The notes below the pieces were generated by a model. The model did no database searches. It saw only the letters and a program-made list of their open reading frames with translations, and was not told the origin of the DNA. The translations under genes and the position numbers were made by a program. From Caryophanales bacterium (lineage in GTDB: Bacteria > Bacillota > Bacilli > Exiguobacteriales > Exiguobacteriaceae): DNA of 64,000 bases. Location of the stretch: assembly GCA_902363455.1 (NCBI GenBank), contig CABJAC010000006.1, positions 36,618 through 100,617 on the forward strand. Reading direction: 5' to 3'. Numbering within the stretch: position 1 is the first letter of the stretch; each line of letters opens with the position of its first letter. Positions 7,400 to 16,635 of this stretch are shown piece by piece.

Positions 7400-8944
7400 A
7401 TGATGCAGCAGGAATACAAACAACTGGATATGCGTTATGAGGAAGCCGAACTTCGGTCAAAACGAAAAAATCAGTCGTGGATCGACCGGACATGGACCTT
7501 CTTTTCATCCGTCAAGGTCGGACTGTGGCTGATTGGCTTAATCATCATCGCAAGTGGAGTCGGAACCATTTTCCCGCAGGAAATGTACATTCCGCAGGCA
7601 GTTCCGCCAGAAGAGTTTTACGGAAAAGAATACGGGACAGCCGGTGAAATCTATTATGCTCTCGGCTTTCACAACTTGTTCGAATCCTGGTGGTATATCG
7701 GACTGATCACGTTATTACTGTTATCCATCATTATTGTGTCGATCGACCGTTTCTTCCCGCTGTATCGTGCGTTGAAGAAACAACCGGTCATCCAGTCCGA
7801 CCGTTTTATGGGCGGTCAGCGATTTGGCGCTGAAGCGACTGGGACGGTTGAACAGATTGATGCCATCGAACCCTTGTTCAAGAAAAAAGGGTATAAAGTC
7901 CGTCGTCAAGACGGTGCACTGCTTGCTGAGAAACAACGTTTTGGCCGCTGGGGTCCTTACATCAACCATATCGGGCTCGTCCTGTTCTTCGGCGGAGCAA
8001 TGTTACGGATCGTTCCGGGGATGCATGAGGATGAATTGCTTTGGATTCGTGAAGGAGAGACGTTACCGGTCGAAGCGACAGACAATCAGTATTATCTCGA
8101 GAATAATTCTTTTAACATCGAGTTTTATGACCCGGCAAAAGAACCTGAGAAATTCAGGGAGGCTTTAAAGCGGGCCGGCGGAAGTGTGCCGAAAAACTAC
8201 GATACACAGATGACACTGTATAAAAAAACCGGGATGACGGATAATTTTAAACCGGAACTTGAAAAAGTCAAATCCGGTGAAACCGCCGTCAACCAACCGT
8301 TTGAGTTCGGAAGTTATCAAGTCTTCCAGGAGCAATATGCGGCAGATCCGGAATTCAAGACGATGTCATTCAACATTGAGAATCAAAAAACGGGTAAAGT
8401 CGTAGACACCATCAAAGTGGATTTGCGTAACCCGCAAGAAACCTACAAATTAAAAGAAGGCTATGAAGTCGAACTGAAAGACTTCCTACCTGATTTCGTC
8501 GTCAAAGACGGAAAACCGACGACGAACTCGTCTCGTCCGGTTAATCCGGCTTTCGTCTTTACCATTAAGTCGCCGGAACACCCAAAAGGAGAACGCAGTC
8601 TGATCGGGATTAAATTAAATGTCGGCGGCGATGAGAACCAATACAAAATGGGCTTCGCCGGAACAGAATTGTCGAACATCTCCGGTGTCCGCATTAAAAA
8701 GGATTTGACACTGCCGTTCTTGTTTGCAGGCGGTATCATCTTTATGGTCGGGCTGTTACTCGGCATGTACTGGCCACACCGTAGAATTTGGTTAAAAGAA
8801 ACGAACGGGCAGATTAACATTGCCGGCTTTACGAACAAAAACGCACTTGGACTTCAAAAAGAAGTCAATCTCGCCTTGACTGAAGTGGGACTTCCGCAAC
8901 TGGAAGACCGGCAGAAGTTGCGGGAAGAGGGGGAATCGAAATGA
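7400..8944 (+). CDS. resB: Cytochrome c biogenesis protein ResB
   Basis: The 514-residue integral membrane protein forms the haem export/ligation complex of system II cytochrome c maturation with ResC. Three N-proximal membrane segments are visible (around residues 40-58, 105-122 and 190-206), followed by a large extracytoplasmic domain and a last helix near residues 435-455 (LPFLFAGGIIFMVGLLLGMY). GAGGGGG precedes ATG 7400. The stop overlaps the resC start by four bases (ATGA), so the two are probably translationally coupled. Confidence 0.94.
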   Translation: MMQQEYKQLDMRYEEAELRSKRKNQSWIDRTWTFFSSVKVGLWLIGLIIIASGVGTIFPQEMYIPQAVPPEEFYGKEYGTAGEIYYALGFHNLFESWWYIGLITLLLLSIIIVSIDRFFPLYRALKKQPVIQSDRFMGGQRFGAEATGTVEQIDAIEPLFKKKGYKVRRQDGALLAEKQRFGRWGPYINHIGLVLFFGGAMLRIVPGMHEDELLWIREGETLPVEATDNQYYLENNSFNIEFYDPAKEPEKFREALKRAGGSVPKNYDTQMTLYKKTGMTDNFKPELEKVKSGETAVNQPFEFGSYQVFQEQYAADPEFKTMSFNIENQKTGKVVDTIKVDLRNPQETYKLKEGYEVELKDFLPDFVVKDGKPTTNSSRPVNPAFVFTIKSPEHPKGERSLIGIKLNVGGDENQYKMGFAGTELSNISGVRIKKDLTLPFLFAGGIIFMVGLLLGMYWPHRRIWLKETNGQINIAGFTNKNALGLQKEVNLALTEVGLPQLEDRQKLREEGESK

Positions 8945-10107
8945 ATCTGCTTAGTTTGAGCAGCAATTTATTGCTGACATCTTTTATCTTATATCTGATC
9001 AGCACTGGATTCTTTGCAGTAGCGACCAGTGGTAAAAAGGGACCGACCCGTTCCGGTAAGATTGCTTTTTCACTCGCAATCCTTGGATTTGTGGCGCAAC
9101 TCGGTTATTTCTTCACGCGATGGGCAGGAGCCGGACACGTTCCGGTTTCGAACTTATATGAGTACACGACATTCTTCGGAATGATGATGGTTCTTGGCTT
9201 CCTGATCGTCTATGGCATTTACCGCAATAACGTCCTCGGACTTGTCGCGATGCCGGTTGCGTTGCTTGTCATCGCCTATGCATCAATGTTCCCGGATGAA
9301 GTTCAACCGTTGATTCCGGCACTTCAAAGTGTCTGGTTGAAAATCCACGTTACGACAGCAGCACTCGGAGAAGGAATTCTTGCTGTCAGCTTCGCGACCG
9401 GATTGTTGTATTTGATCCATGCGACGGATTTCAGTAAAGAATCAAAAACACGGACATGGCTTGAAGTTGTCATGTTTTCACTCGCTTGTGTCGTCGGTTA
9501 TATCGTGGTCGGATTGTTGTTTAACGCACTCGGAACGAACTCGACGATTGAATATGTCGCGAAAAACGGTGCGACGATGCAACATGATTATACGATGCCG
9601 GTCTTGACCGGTCCTGAAAATGGAAAAATCATTTCAGGTTCAAGTGCCGTCGTTGAATTACCGAACTTCCTCAATGCTAATAAAGTCAATACGGTCTTAT
9701 GGTCATTGATTGGTGGTTTAGTCTTGTACATCCTGCTTCGCTTCGTCATTTTACGGAAACGTTTGGCAGAAAGCCTCAAACCGATCGCCCGTAAAATTGA
9801 TCTCGAGACAGCAGATGAAATCAGTTACCGTGCGATTGCGATCGGTTTACCGATCTTCATTCTCGGTGGATTGATTTTCGCGATGATTTGGGCACAGATG
9901 GCTTGGAGCCGTTACTGGGGTTGGGATCCAAAAGAAGTATGGGCTTTGATCACGATGCTCTTCTATGTATTTTATCTCCACATGCGGATTCAGCGTGGCT
10001 GGATCGGGAAAAAGTCAGCGTGGTTATGTGTCGGTGGATTTGCCGTCATCATGTTCAACCTCGTGTTCGTCAACTTGGTCGTTGCCGGTTTACACTCATA
10101 CGCATGA
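8941..10107 (+). CDS. resC: Cytochrome c biogenesis protein ResC (CcsA-like)
   Basis: The 388-residue multi-pass membrane protein of the CcsA/CcmC/CcmF haem-handling family has the signature WWD-type motif SRYWGWDPKEVWALITML near residues 321-338, flanked by membrane helices, and conserved His residues near it (KIHVTTAALGEG; LHSYA at the C-terminus). It presents haem to apocytochrome c together with ResB. GAGGGGG lies before ATG 8941, inside the end of resB. A strong terminator separates it from resD, unlike a simple read-through resABCDE operon. Confidence 0.94.
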   Translation: MNLLSLSSNLLLTSFILYLISTGFFAVATSGKKGPTRSGKIAFSLAILGFVAQLGYFFTRWAGAGHVPVSNLYEYTTFFGMMMVLGFLIVYGIYRNNVLGLVAMPVALLVIAYASMFPDEVQPLIPALQSVWLKIHVTTAALGEGILAVSFATGLLYLIHATDFSKESKTRTWLEVVMFSLACVVGYIVVGLLFNALGTNSTIEYVAKNGATMQHDYTMPVLTGPENGKIISGSSAVVELPNFLNANKVNTVLWSLIGGLVLYILLRFVILRKRLAESLKPIARKIDLETADEISYRAIAIGLPIFILGGLIFAMIWAQMAWSRYWGWDPKEVWALITMLFYVFYLHMRIQRGWIGKKSAWLCVGGFAVIMFNLVFVNLVVAGLHSYA

Positions 10108-10130
10108 TGGGATAGCAGAGTCACTCATTC

Positions 10131-10174
10131 AGGATGGACGACGGACGAAAGTTTCCGTTGTTCATCCTTTTTTT
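10131..10174 (+). terminator. Terminator between resC and resD
   Basis: AGGATGGACGACGGA pairs with TCCGTTGTTCATCCT (two G-T pairs) and is followed by seven T. Regulator expression from resABC read-through should be limited. Confidence 0.88.
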
Positions 10175-10286
10175 GTTGGGGGAAAGGGATTTCGCCGGTC
10201 AGAGACGCTATTTCTTTTGTTTCATAGTATACTAGAAGAGTAGTAGGATAAAGTGAGACAGATTAGTTTATGGGAGGAATCAACTG

Positions 10287-11003
10287 ATGTCAGAAGAAGC
10301 GCGTATTTTAGTCGTCGATGATGAAGAACGGATTCGGCGTTTATTAAAAATGTATCTCGAACGTGAGAATTTTACGATTGAAGAAGCCGATAACGGTGAA
10401 ACGGCTCTCGAGATGGCACTTGAAACGGAATATGATGTGATTCTACTTGATTTGATGATGCCGAAGCTTGATGGCATGCAGGTATGTGAAGAATTGCGGA
10501 AAACGAAAGCGACACCGATTGTCATGCTGACCGCAAAAGGAGAAGAGACAAACCGGGTCCACGGCTTTGAGATGGGAGCAGATGATTATATCGTCAAACC
10601 GTTCAGCCCGCGTGAGGTTGTTCTTCGTGTCAAAGCGATTCTGCGTCGTGCCAGTGCAACGAAGTTCCTGCATACAGATGCGAAAACAAAAGATGTCATC
10701 GTCTTCCCGCATTTGACGATCGACAACGATGCTCACCGCGTGACCGTCGAATCACAGGAAGTCAATTTGACGCCGAAAGAATACGAACTGCTGTATTTCC
10801 TTGCCAAGCAGACGGATAAAGTCTTTTCGCGGGAACAATTGCTGAAAGAAGTCTGGAACTATGAGTTTTTTGGTGACTTACGAACAGTCGATACCCACGT
10901 CAAACGGTTGCGTGAAAAACTAAACCGCTTGTCACCAAGTGCGGCCCAAATGATCACAACGGTCTGGGGCGTCGGCTACAAGTTCGAGAATAATCCTGCT
11001 TGA
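10287..11003 (+). CDS. resD: Redox response regulator ResD
   Basis: The 238-residue OmpR-type response regulator has a receiver domain with the acidic pair DDEE, phosphoacceptor Asp about 55 (ILLDLMMPKLDG), and Thr/Lys switch residues (MLTAKGEE, YIVKPFSP), then a winged-helix DNA-binding domain (NLTPKEYELLYFLAKQ... RTVDTHVKRLREKL). In Bacillus ResD activates respiration and anaerobic genes in response to oxygen limitation. GGGAGG precedes ATG 10287. An AGTATACT -10-like element at 10226-10233 suggests its own promoter. It overlaps the resE start. Confidence 0.94.
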   Translation: MSEEARILVVDDEERIRRLLKMYLERENFTIEEADNGETALEMALETEYDVILLDLMMPKLDGMQVCEELRKTKATPIVMLTAKGEETNRVHGFEMGADDYIVKPFSPREVVLRVKAILRRASATKFLHTDAKTKDVIVFPHLTIDNDAHRVTVESQEVNLTPKEYELLYFLAKQTDKVFSREQLLKEVWNYEFFGDLRTVDTHVKRLREKLNRLSPSAAQMITTVWGVGYKFENNPA

Positions 11004-12733
11004 CGATGAAATGGTTACAGAGTGTCGTCATTAAACTATGGGGGACGATTTTATTACTCGTTTCCGTCGTCTTGATTGCGTTGACGATTTTGTTACTTGA
11101 ATTTTTTAACTCATTCCATATCGAACAAGAGCGGGGACATCTCGCAAAACTCGGTCAGCAGGTCGAAACGGTTTTTCAAGCGCACAGCGGACTTGAAGAA
11201 GGGTCGGCGACCGCGATTGAGATTACGGATATTTATGGGGCAACTTTGATTGCGACGACAAAGGACGATACGGTCGAAACAAACATCTCGGAAGAAAAGG
11301 CAACACGCATCATTAAGGAACTTGAGCGTCAGAACTGGAAGGCCGTTGACGGTGAAGAAGGGGAGACGGCAATCGGTAACTACGAGACGTTTAATGGGAA
11401 GGCAGCACTCGCGTACCGCGCTCCGTTCATTACGGAGAGCGGCAGCGGGACGATGTATCTGATCGAACAGTTGACGAACATCGAACAGGCGAATGAAGGC
11501 GCACGACAAATCATTCAGCTGTGTGTCCTGCTTGCGATCATCGGGACGACCGTCTTTGCCTTCTTCCTTTCAACACGCATCACAGCACCGCTCCGGACGA
11601 TTCGTCAAGCGGTCGTCGAGGCCGGTGAAGGAAAGTTTGATCAAAGTCTGACGCAACGCTCACGCGACGAAATCGGTGATCTGGCACTGGCATTTAACGA
11701 GATGAGCAGTCAGCTCAATCAATACGTGACGGATCTTGATAAAGAGCGGCATCTCTTGTCGTCGATTTTAAAATGTATGGCGGACGGCGTGTTGACGTTT
11801 TCAGACTCGGGTGAGTTACTCGCGACCAATCCACCGGCGGAAGCTTTTTTGGCCGGTGCACCGGTCCCGGATGAGCTGATTGAATTGTTCCAAACGGTCA
11901 TGCGCAAAGAAAAAGAGATGACGGTGTCCTTTGAACGGGAAGGACGGTTCTACATCATCATTGTCAGTCCGTTGCTCGAGCAAGAAGAACAGATTGGCGC
12001 CGTCGCTGTCTTGCGGGATATGACGGAAGCCCAGCAACTCGAGAAGATGCGTGCTGATTTTGTTGCGAATGTCAGTCATGAACTCCGGACGCCGCTTGTC
12101 ATGTTGCAAGGATATTCGGAAGCGATTGTCGACGGAATGACGGAAAGCGACGAAGCGACAAAAGAGTTTGCGTCTATCATCTACGACGAATCGCAACGAC
12201 TGTCGCGTCTCGTCAATGATTTACTGGATCTGGCAAGGATGGAAGCCGGGTATCAGGAAAAACGGATTGAACCGATTGATGCCGTTCCGTTTGCGAAACG
12301 GATGACCAAGAAGTTCAAACAGATGGGACTTGAAAAGCGGGTCTCATTTGAAGTGATTGGTCCGGACGTTCAGTTTGAAGCCGATCCGGATCAAATGGAC
12401 CAAGTAATGACAAACTTGCTTGGAAATGCGTTGCGGTATACGGAAGATGGACAAATCAAGATTGAAATTACGGAAGATAGGGAAACTATATCTTTATCTG
12501 TAATTGATTCAGGGGACGGCATTCCGGAAGAAGATGTCCCGTTCGTGTTTGACCGTTTTTACAAGGCGGACAAGGCACGGACACGCGGGAAGACGGGGAC
12601 AGGGATTGGTCTTGCGATTGTCGCAAACGTCGTCCGCTCGCATGATGGGGAAGTTCAAGTTGAAAGTGAACTGGGCAAAGGATCCGTTTTCCGAATTCAA
12701 TTACCAAAAAAACAAAGGAAGCGAACTTTATGA
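11000..12733 (+). CDS. resE: Sensor histidine kinase ResE
   Basis: The 577-residue kinase has an N-terminal membrane helix (about 10-35), an extracytoplasmic domain, a second helix near 170-190, HAMP, PAS (about 250-340), HisKA with VSHELRTPL (His about 360) and a HATPase domain with N box, DSGDGIPEE and GKTGTGIGLAI. It phosphorylates ResD. The start is uncertain: TTG 11000 overlaps the resD stop (TTGA), while ATG 11006 is two codons further in; neither has a strong ribosome site, so coupling to resD is likely. The stop codon lies in the loop of its terminator. Confidence 0.92.
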   Translation: MTMKWLQSVVIKLWGTILLLVSVVLIALTILLLEFFNSFHIEQERGHLAKLGQQVETVFQAHSGLEEGSATAIEITDIYGATLIATTKDDTVETNISEEKATRIIKELERQNWKAVDGEEGETAIGNYETFNGKAALAYRAPFITESGSGTMYLIEQLTNIEQANEGARQIIQLCVLLAIIGTTVFAFFLSTRITAPLRTIRQAVVEAGEGKFDQSLTQRSRDEIGDLALAFNEMSSQLNQYVTDLDKERHLLSSILKCMADGVLTFSDSGELLATNPPAEAFLAGAPVPDELIELFQTVMRKEKEMTVSFEREGRFYIIIVSPLLEQEEQIGAVAVLRDMTEAQQLEKMRADFVANVSHELRTPLVMLQGYSEAIVDGMTESDEATKEFASIIYDESQRLSRLVNDLLDLARMEAGYQEKRIEPIDAVPFAKRMTKKFKQMGLEKRVSFEVIGPDVQFEADPDQMDQVMTNLLGNALRYTEDGQIKIEITEDRETISLSVIDSGDGIPEEDVPFVFDRFYKADKARTRGKTGTGIGLAIVANVVRSHDGEVQVESELGKGSVFRIQLPKKQRKRTL

Positions 12734-12749
12734 TTCGCTTCCTTTCGCT
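12717..12749 (+). terminator. Hairpin overlapping the resE stop codon
   Basis: GGAAGCGAA pairs perfectly with TTCGCTTCC, with the TGA stop in the loop, followed by the short tract TTTCGCT. It is a probable but imperfect terminator, since the next gene begins 32 bases later. Confidence 0.6.
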
Positions 12750-12764
12750 ATAGGAGTGAGTCGT

Positions 12765-13316
12765 TTGAAAATTTACACTAAATCAGGTGATGAGGGGGAT
12801 ACGTCCCTCGTCGGTGGACGTGTCAAAAAAAATGATGTCCGGATTACGTTAATGGGAGAACTGGACGAACTGAACAGTTTTGTTGGTCTCGCCCGGACAA
12901 AAGCAACTTCAATCGAAGTCAAAGAACAATTGACGGTTATTCAGCACGTCTTATTCGATTGTGGGAGCGATTTGATGTACGTTAAACCAAAGGCTTCCCG
13001 TCTGAGCGCAACAGCCACGGAAGATTTGGAAAGTTGGATCGACAGTTTAACGGAACTGTCACCGCCGCTCGATAAATTTATTTTACCAGGCGGTACGGAA
13101 GCAGCGGCTTGTCTGCACGTTGCCCGAACGGTCTGCCGTCGTGTCGAACGGGCGATGATTGATGTCGAACAGGCACATCATTTATTGCCGTTCATCAACC
13201 GATTAAGCGATTTCTTCTTTACGGCAGCGCGGTATGAAAATGCTGTCAATCAAAAAGCGGATATCGAATATTTACGCAGTGCCCATGTATTTAAACGAAA
13301 GGATGAAGAAGTATGA
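12765..13316 (+). CDS. PduO-type ATP:cob(I)alamin adenosyltransferase
   Basis: The 183-residue enzyme transfers the adenosyl group of ATP to cob(I)alamin to make coenzyme B12. The N-terminal P-loop-like motif YTKSGDEGDTSLVGG, the GELDELNSFVG helix and the C-terminal ARTVCRRVERAM motif, which carries substrate-binding Arg residues, mark the PduO/MMAB type (B. subtilis YvqK). It starts at TTG 12765, with AGGAG (12752-12756) 8 bases upstream; reading frame further upstream lies inside resE and has no ribosome site. No cobalamin riboswitch was seen. It overlaps ymfF by four bases. Confidence 0.92.
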   Translation: MKIYTKSGDEGDTSLVGGRVKKNDVRITLMGELDELNSFVGLARTKATSIEVKEQLTVIQHVLFDCGSDLMYVKPKASRLSATATEDLESWIDSLTELSPPLDKFILPGGTEAAACLHVARTVCRRVERAMIDVEQAHHLLPFINRLSDFFFTAARYENAVNQKADIEYLRSAHVFKRKDEEV

Positions 13317-14566
13317 GTCAGTCATTTCAAACGTGGAACAAACAGGGAACGACATTTCATCTTGTTCCGACCGATAAATTCAAGACAACGACGGTTCTCG
13401 TGACGTTTTCGGCACCACTCGAAGAAAAGACGCTGACAAGCCGTGCCTTGTTACCGTATATCATGGAGAAGTCGACGGCAGCTTATCCGTCAATGAAAGC
13501 TTTACGGGAACCTCTTGAGACACTATACGATGCGGGTCTATATGCCGATGCCTCGAAATTCGGCGAAGAACATGTTATCTCGTTCCAACTCGATGTTGTT
13601 CGCGGCGACCTTGTCCGACATGAGACGTTGCTTCAGGAGGCACTTGATCTACTCGAACAGATGATATTTTATCCAGACTTGACGGAAGGCGGATTCCGGG
13701 AACAGTTCGTCAAACAAGAGAAACGCTTGCATGCTTTACGGATCAGTTCGTTGTATGACGATAAAATGCGTTTCGCGCAACAACGTCTGCTCGAATTGAT
13801 GGCACCGGGAGAAGCGGTCTCGATGTCGTCACTCGGTACGCTGGAAGCACTCGAACAAATCACATCGTCTTCCCTGCGTGATACATACCGTTCGATGGTG
13901 AAAGACGACCGGATTGATGTGTTTGTCGTCGGACATGTCACGCAGGATGAAATGGAAGATGCGTTGTCCTTCCTGCCCTCCCATAACGAAAAAGCGAGTC
14001 ATTACATTCCGGCTCAAAAACAGGTGGTGGGCGTGAAACGTTCGTCAGAGACGCAACCGATCAAACAAGGGAAGTTACATTTAGGCTATCGTGTCAGTGT
14101 CGATCCGACGTCCGTTGATTCGATTCGGATGCAAATCGTGAATGGTCTGTTCGGAGGATTCCCGCACTCGAAACTATTTATGAACGTCCGTGAAAAAGAA
14201 AGTCTCGCCTATTATGCCGCGTCCCGTTACGCAGCGCTGAACAGCGCTCTTTACGTCTATGCCGGAGTGGAAACGAAACAGGCGGAACGTGCTGAAACGA
14301 TCATCGGTGAACAACTAAAAGATCTTAAAGCGGGTGAGTTTACTGCTGAAGAATTGACACAGACGAAAGCGATGCTCATTAACGCCCGCCGTCAAATTCT
14401 CGATCAGCCGGGCCAATTGATCGGTTGGTTGAATGGATCGAAGATGCGCGGATTAACACTTGAAGATGAAATTCATATTATCGAGACAGCGACACGCGAA
14501 GATGTCGTCCGTTTGGCAACGACCATCGAACTCGAAGCAGTTTATCTATTGCGAGGTGAAGAATAA
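13313..14566 (+). CDS. ymfF: M16-family peptidase homologue YmfF (no zinc motif)
   Basis: The 417-residue M16-fold protein (B. subtilis YmfF) is paired with YmfH. It lacks the HxxEH zinc-binding motif: the matching position reads YIMEKSTA. It keeps the second-domain features RMQIVNGLFGGFPHSKLFMNVREKESLAYYA. In M16 heterodimers such as mitochondrial processing peptidase, one subunit is catalytic and the other supplies substrate contacts; that arrangement is inferred here. ATG 13313 overlaps the adenosyltransferase stop, and the stop TAA shares one base with the ATG of ymfH. Confidence 0.9.
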   Translation: MSQSFQTWNKQGTTFHLVPTDKFKTTTVLVTFSAPLEEKTLTSRALLPYIMEKSTAAYPSMKALREPLETLYDAGLYADASKFGEEHVISFQLDVVRGDLVRHETLLQEALDLLEQMIFYPDLTEGGFREQFVKQEKRLHALRISSLYDDKMRFAQQRLLELMAPGEAVSMSSLGTLEALEQITSSSLRDTYRSMVKDDRIDVFVVGHVTQDEMEDALSFLPSHNEKASHYIPAQKQVVGVKRSSETQPIKQGKLHLGYRVSVDPTSVDSIRMQIVNGLFGGFPHSKLFMNVREKESLAYYAASRYAALNSALYVYAGVETKQAERAETIIGEQLKDLKAGEFTAEELTQTKAMLINARRQILDQPGQLIGWLNGSKMRGLTLEDEIHIIETATREDVVRLATTIELEAVYLLRGEE

Positions 14567-15834
14567 TGGAACAATTGACATATCACGATACAGATGAAAC
14601 CGTATTTTTTGAACAGCTCGATAATGGACTCGCTGTTTATTTACTTCAGAAAAAAGGGTACGAAAAGACGTATGCGACGTTCACAACACGTTATGGATCA
14701 ATCGACAACCGCTTTAAGAAGGACGGGGACTGGGTCAATGTTCCGGACGGTATCGCGCATTTCCTCGAGCACAAGATGTTTGAGTCGGAGCAGGGCGATG
14801 TTTTCCAAGAATTTGGACGACTCGGAGCGTCGGCAAATGCGTTCACTTCTTTTTCCCGGACAGCATATCTGTTTTCCGCGACGTCACTGATTGAACAAAA
14901 TTTAGAAACTTTAATTGATTTTGTACAGGATCCGTACTTCACGCCGGAAAGTGTTGAAAAAGAAAAAGGCATCATCACACAAGAAATTCAGATGTATCAA
15001 GACAATCCGGGCTGGCGTTTATTCTTTGGTCTGATTGAATCAATGTATGCGAAGCATCCGGTCCGGATTGATATCGCCGGAACACCGGAATCGATTGATC
15101 AAATCACAGCCGACGATTTGTATACGTGTTACCGGACGTTTTATCATCCGTCAAATATGGTCCTGTTCGTCGTCGGAAACATTGATCCGGCAGAGACGCT
15201 TGCTTTAATCAAAGCGAATCAAGCGAAAAAAGATTACACCGACCGTCCGGCTATTGAACGGGATTACGGAGTCGAGCCTCCGCGTGTCGCGAAGCCGCGA
15301 TTTGAACTTGAACTCGATGTGAAAACACCAAAAGTCTTGATTGGTTATAAAGACAGTTCACTCGGCGGTCAAGAACAATTACGTCGCGAACTGACAAGTG
15401 AACTGTTGCTACACCTGTTATTCGATCAGACTTCATCGACGTACTTTGAACTGTATGAAGACGGTTTAATTGACGATACATTCAGCTTTGATTATTCGAG
15501 TGAAGAGGAATTTGCATTTGCGACATTCGGTATGGAGACGGAAGATCCGGAACGTTTCATCGCGGCTTATGAAAAGCTGCTGGCAAACCGCCCGGATTTC
15601 GAAGAAACAGAAGTCGTCCGGAAACGAAACATGATGCAAGGTAAGTTTTTACGTTCGCTCAATTCACCTGAATTCATTGCCAATCAGTTTTCACGCCATG
15701 CGCTTGCAGGAACAAACCTGTTCACGTTACCAACATTGATTGCCTCGATTACTAAAGAAGAAATCGAAGCACGATTCGACGAACTGTTCGCTCTTGAAAA
15801 CCGTGCGATTTCGATCGTCAAACCGTACGCTTGA
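14566..15834 (+). CDS. ymfH: M16-family zinc metallopeptidase YmfH
   Basis: The 422-residue catalytic partner of YmfF has the inverted zinc motif HFLEH at His65-Glu68-His69 with surrounding GIAHFLEHKMFES, and the downstream Glu ligand lies in KGIITQEIQMYQDNPG. This is the usual insulinase/pitrilysin layout, with a C-terminal inactive-domain repeat. No signal peptide, so cytoplasmic. The substrate is unknown; related pairs process peptides. It is translationally coupled to ymfF (one-base overlap) and followed after three bases by ymfI. Confidence 0.93.
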   Translation: MEQLTYHDTDETVFFEQLDNGLAVYLLQKKGYEKTYATFTTRYGSIDNRFKKDGDWVNVPDGIAHFLEHKMFESEQGDVFQEFGRLGASANAFTSFSRTAYLFSATSLIEQNLETLIDFVQDPYFTPESVEKEKGIITQEIQMYQDNPGWRLFFGLIESMYAKHPVRIDIAGTPESIDQITADDLYTCYRTFYHPSNMVLFVVGNIDPAETLALIKANQAKKDYTDRPAIERDYGVEPPRVAKPRFELELDVKTPKVLIGYKDSSLGGQEQLRRELTSELLLHLLFDQTSSTYFELYEDGLIDDTFSFDYSSEEEFAFATFGMETEDPERFIAAYEKLLANRPDFEETEVVRKRNMMQGKFLRSLNSPEFIANQFSRHALAGTNLFTLPTLIASITKEEIEARFDELFALENRAISIVKPYA

Positions 15835-15837
15835 CCG

Positions 15838-16542
15838 ATGCGCATTTTAATCACGGGCGCAAGCGGAGCAATCGGTCTGGCGACCGTCAGGCAATTAGCG
15901 GCGAAAGGGCATGAGCTTGTTCTCCACACTCACCAACGGCAGCACGAACTGGAACAAATGGTGCAACAGTTGCCTGTGACGACGGAAATCGTCACAGGCG
16001 ATCTGTCTGACCGGGAGCGCTTGACGACGTTCTGCGGGGCATTGCCTGCTGTTGATGGATTCGTGCATATTGCCGGTACGAGTTTCAGTGGATTACTCGT
16101 CGATCAATCCTATGCCTCGATTGAATCGATGATGACGTTGCATGTCGAATCGTTAATTCGGATCAGTCAAGCGTTGACGCAAAAGAAAGACTTTTCAGTA
16201 CCGCTCTCGATTGTCGTCGTCAGCAGTGTGCTCGGAGAGTTCGGTGTCGCCGGAGAAGTCGTCTACTCCACCTGTAAAGCGGCGCAACTTGGCTTCGTCA
16301 AATCCTACAGCAAGGAACTCGGCGCGATGAACGGGCGGGTAAATGCCGTTACACCAGGATGGATTGACACACCGATGAATGCGGTCTTCACAGAATCCGA
16401 ACGAGAACAGGCATACGCTGAAATTCCGGCCGGTCGTTTTGGTCGGGTCGAAGAGGTCGCCTCTGCTATCACGTATTTAATGGATGACGCATCAGGATAT
16501 GTAAACGGTGCCGTGCTTAAAATTGATGGAGGTTGGATGTGA
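15838..16542 (+). CDS. ymfI: Short-chain dehydrogenase/reductase YmfI
   Basis: The 234-residue classical SDR has the N-terminal cofactor motif TGASGAIG, the NAG-equivalent HIAGTSF, the catalytic Ser in VVVSSVLGEFG, YSTCK for the Tyr-x-x-x-Lys pair, and the C-terminal DGGWM end. It is an NAD(P)-dependent oxidoreductase with unknown substrate; resemblance to FabG is general to the family. ATG 15838 lies three bases after ymfH with no clear ribosome site of its own, so coupling is expected. B. subtilis has the same ymfF-ymfH-ymfI order. Confidence 0.9.
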   Translation: MRILITGASGAIGLATVRQLAAKGHELVLHTHQRQHELEQMVQQLPVTTEIVTGDLSDRERLTTFCGALPAVDGFVHIAGTSFSGLLVDQSYASIESMMTLHVESLIRISQALTQKKDFSVPLSIVVVSSVLGEFGVAGEVVYSTCKAAQLGFVKSYSKELGAMNGRVNAVTPGWIDTPMNAVFTESEREQAYAEIPAGRFGRVEEVASAITYLMDDASGYVNGAVLKIDGGWM

Positions 16543-16635
16543 TCCGGTGAAATTTGACCGGGGAATGCTTTTCATTTTTCAAAAAATCATTTAACATGAG
16601 GGATGGATAACCGATTTTAAGAGGAGGATGTGCGC

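Noticed and set aside
12504..12764. N-terminal extension of the adenosyltransferase within resE
   Set aside because: It is an out-of-frame reading of resE; a proper TTG with AGGAG is at 12765.
12734..12764. Cobalamin riboswitch before the adenosyltransferase gene
   Set aside because: The spacer is only about 30 bases and has no B12 box.
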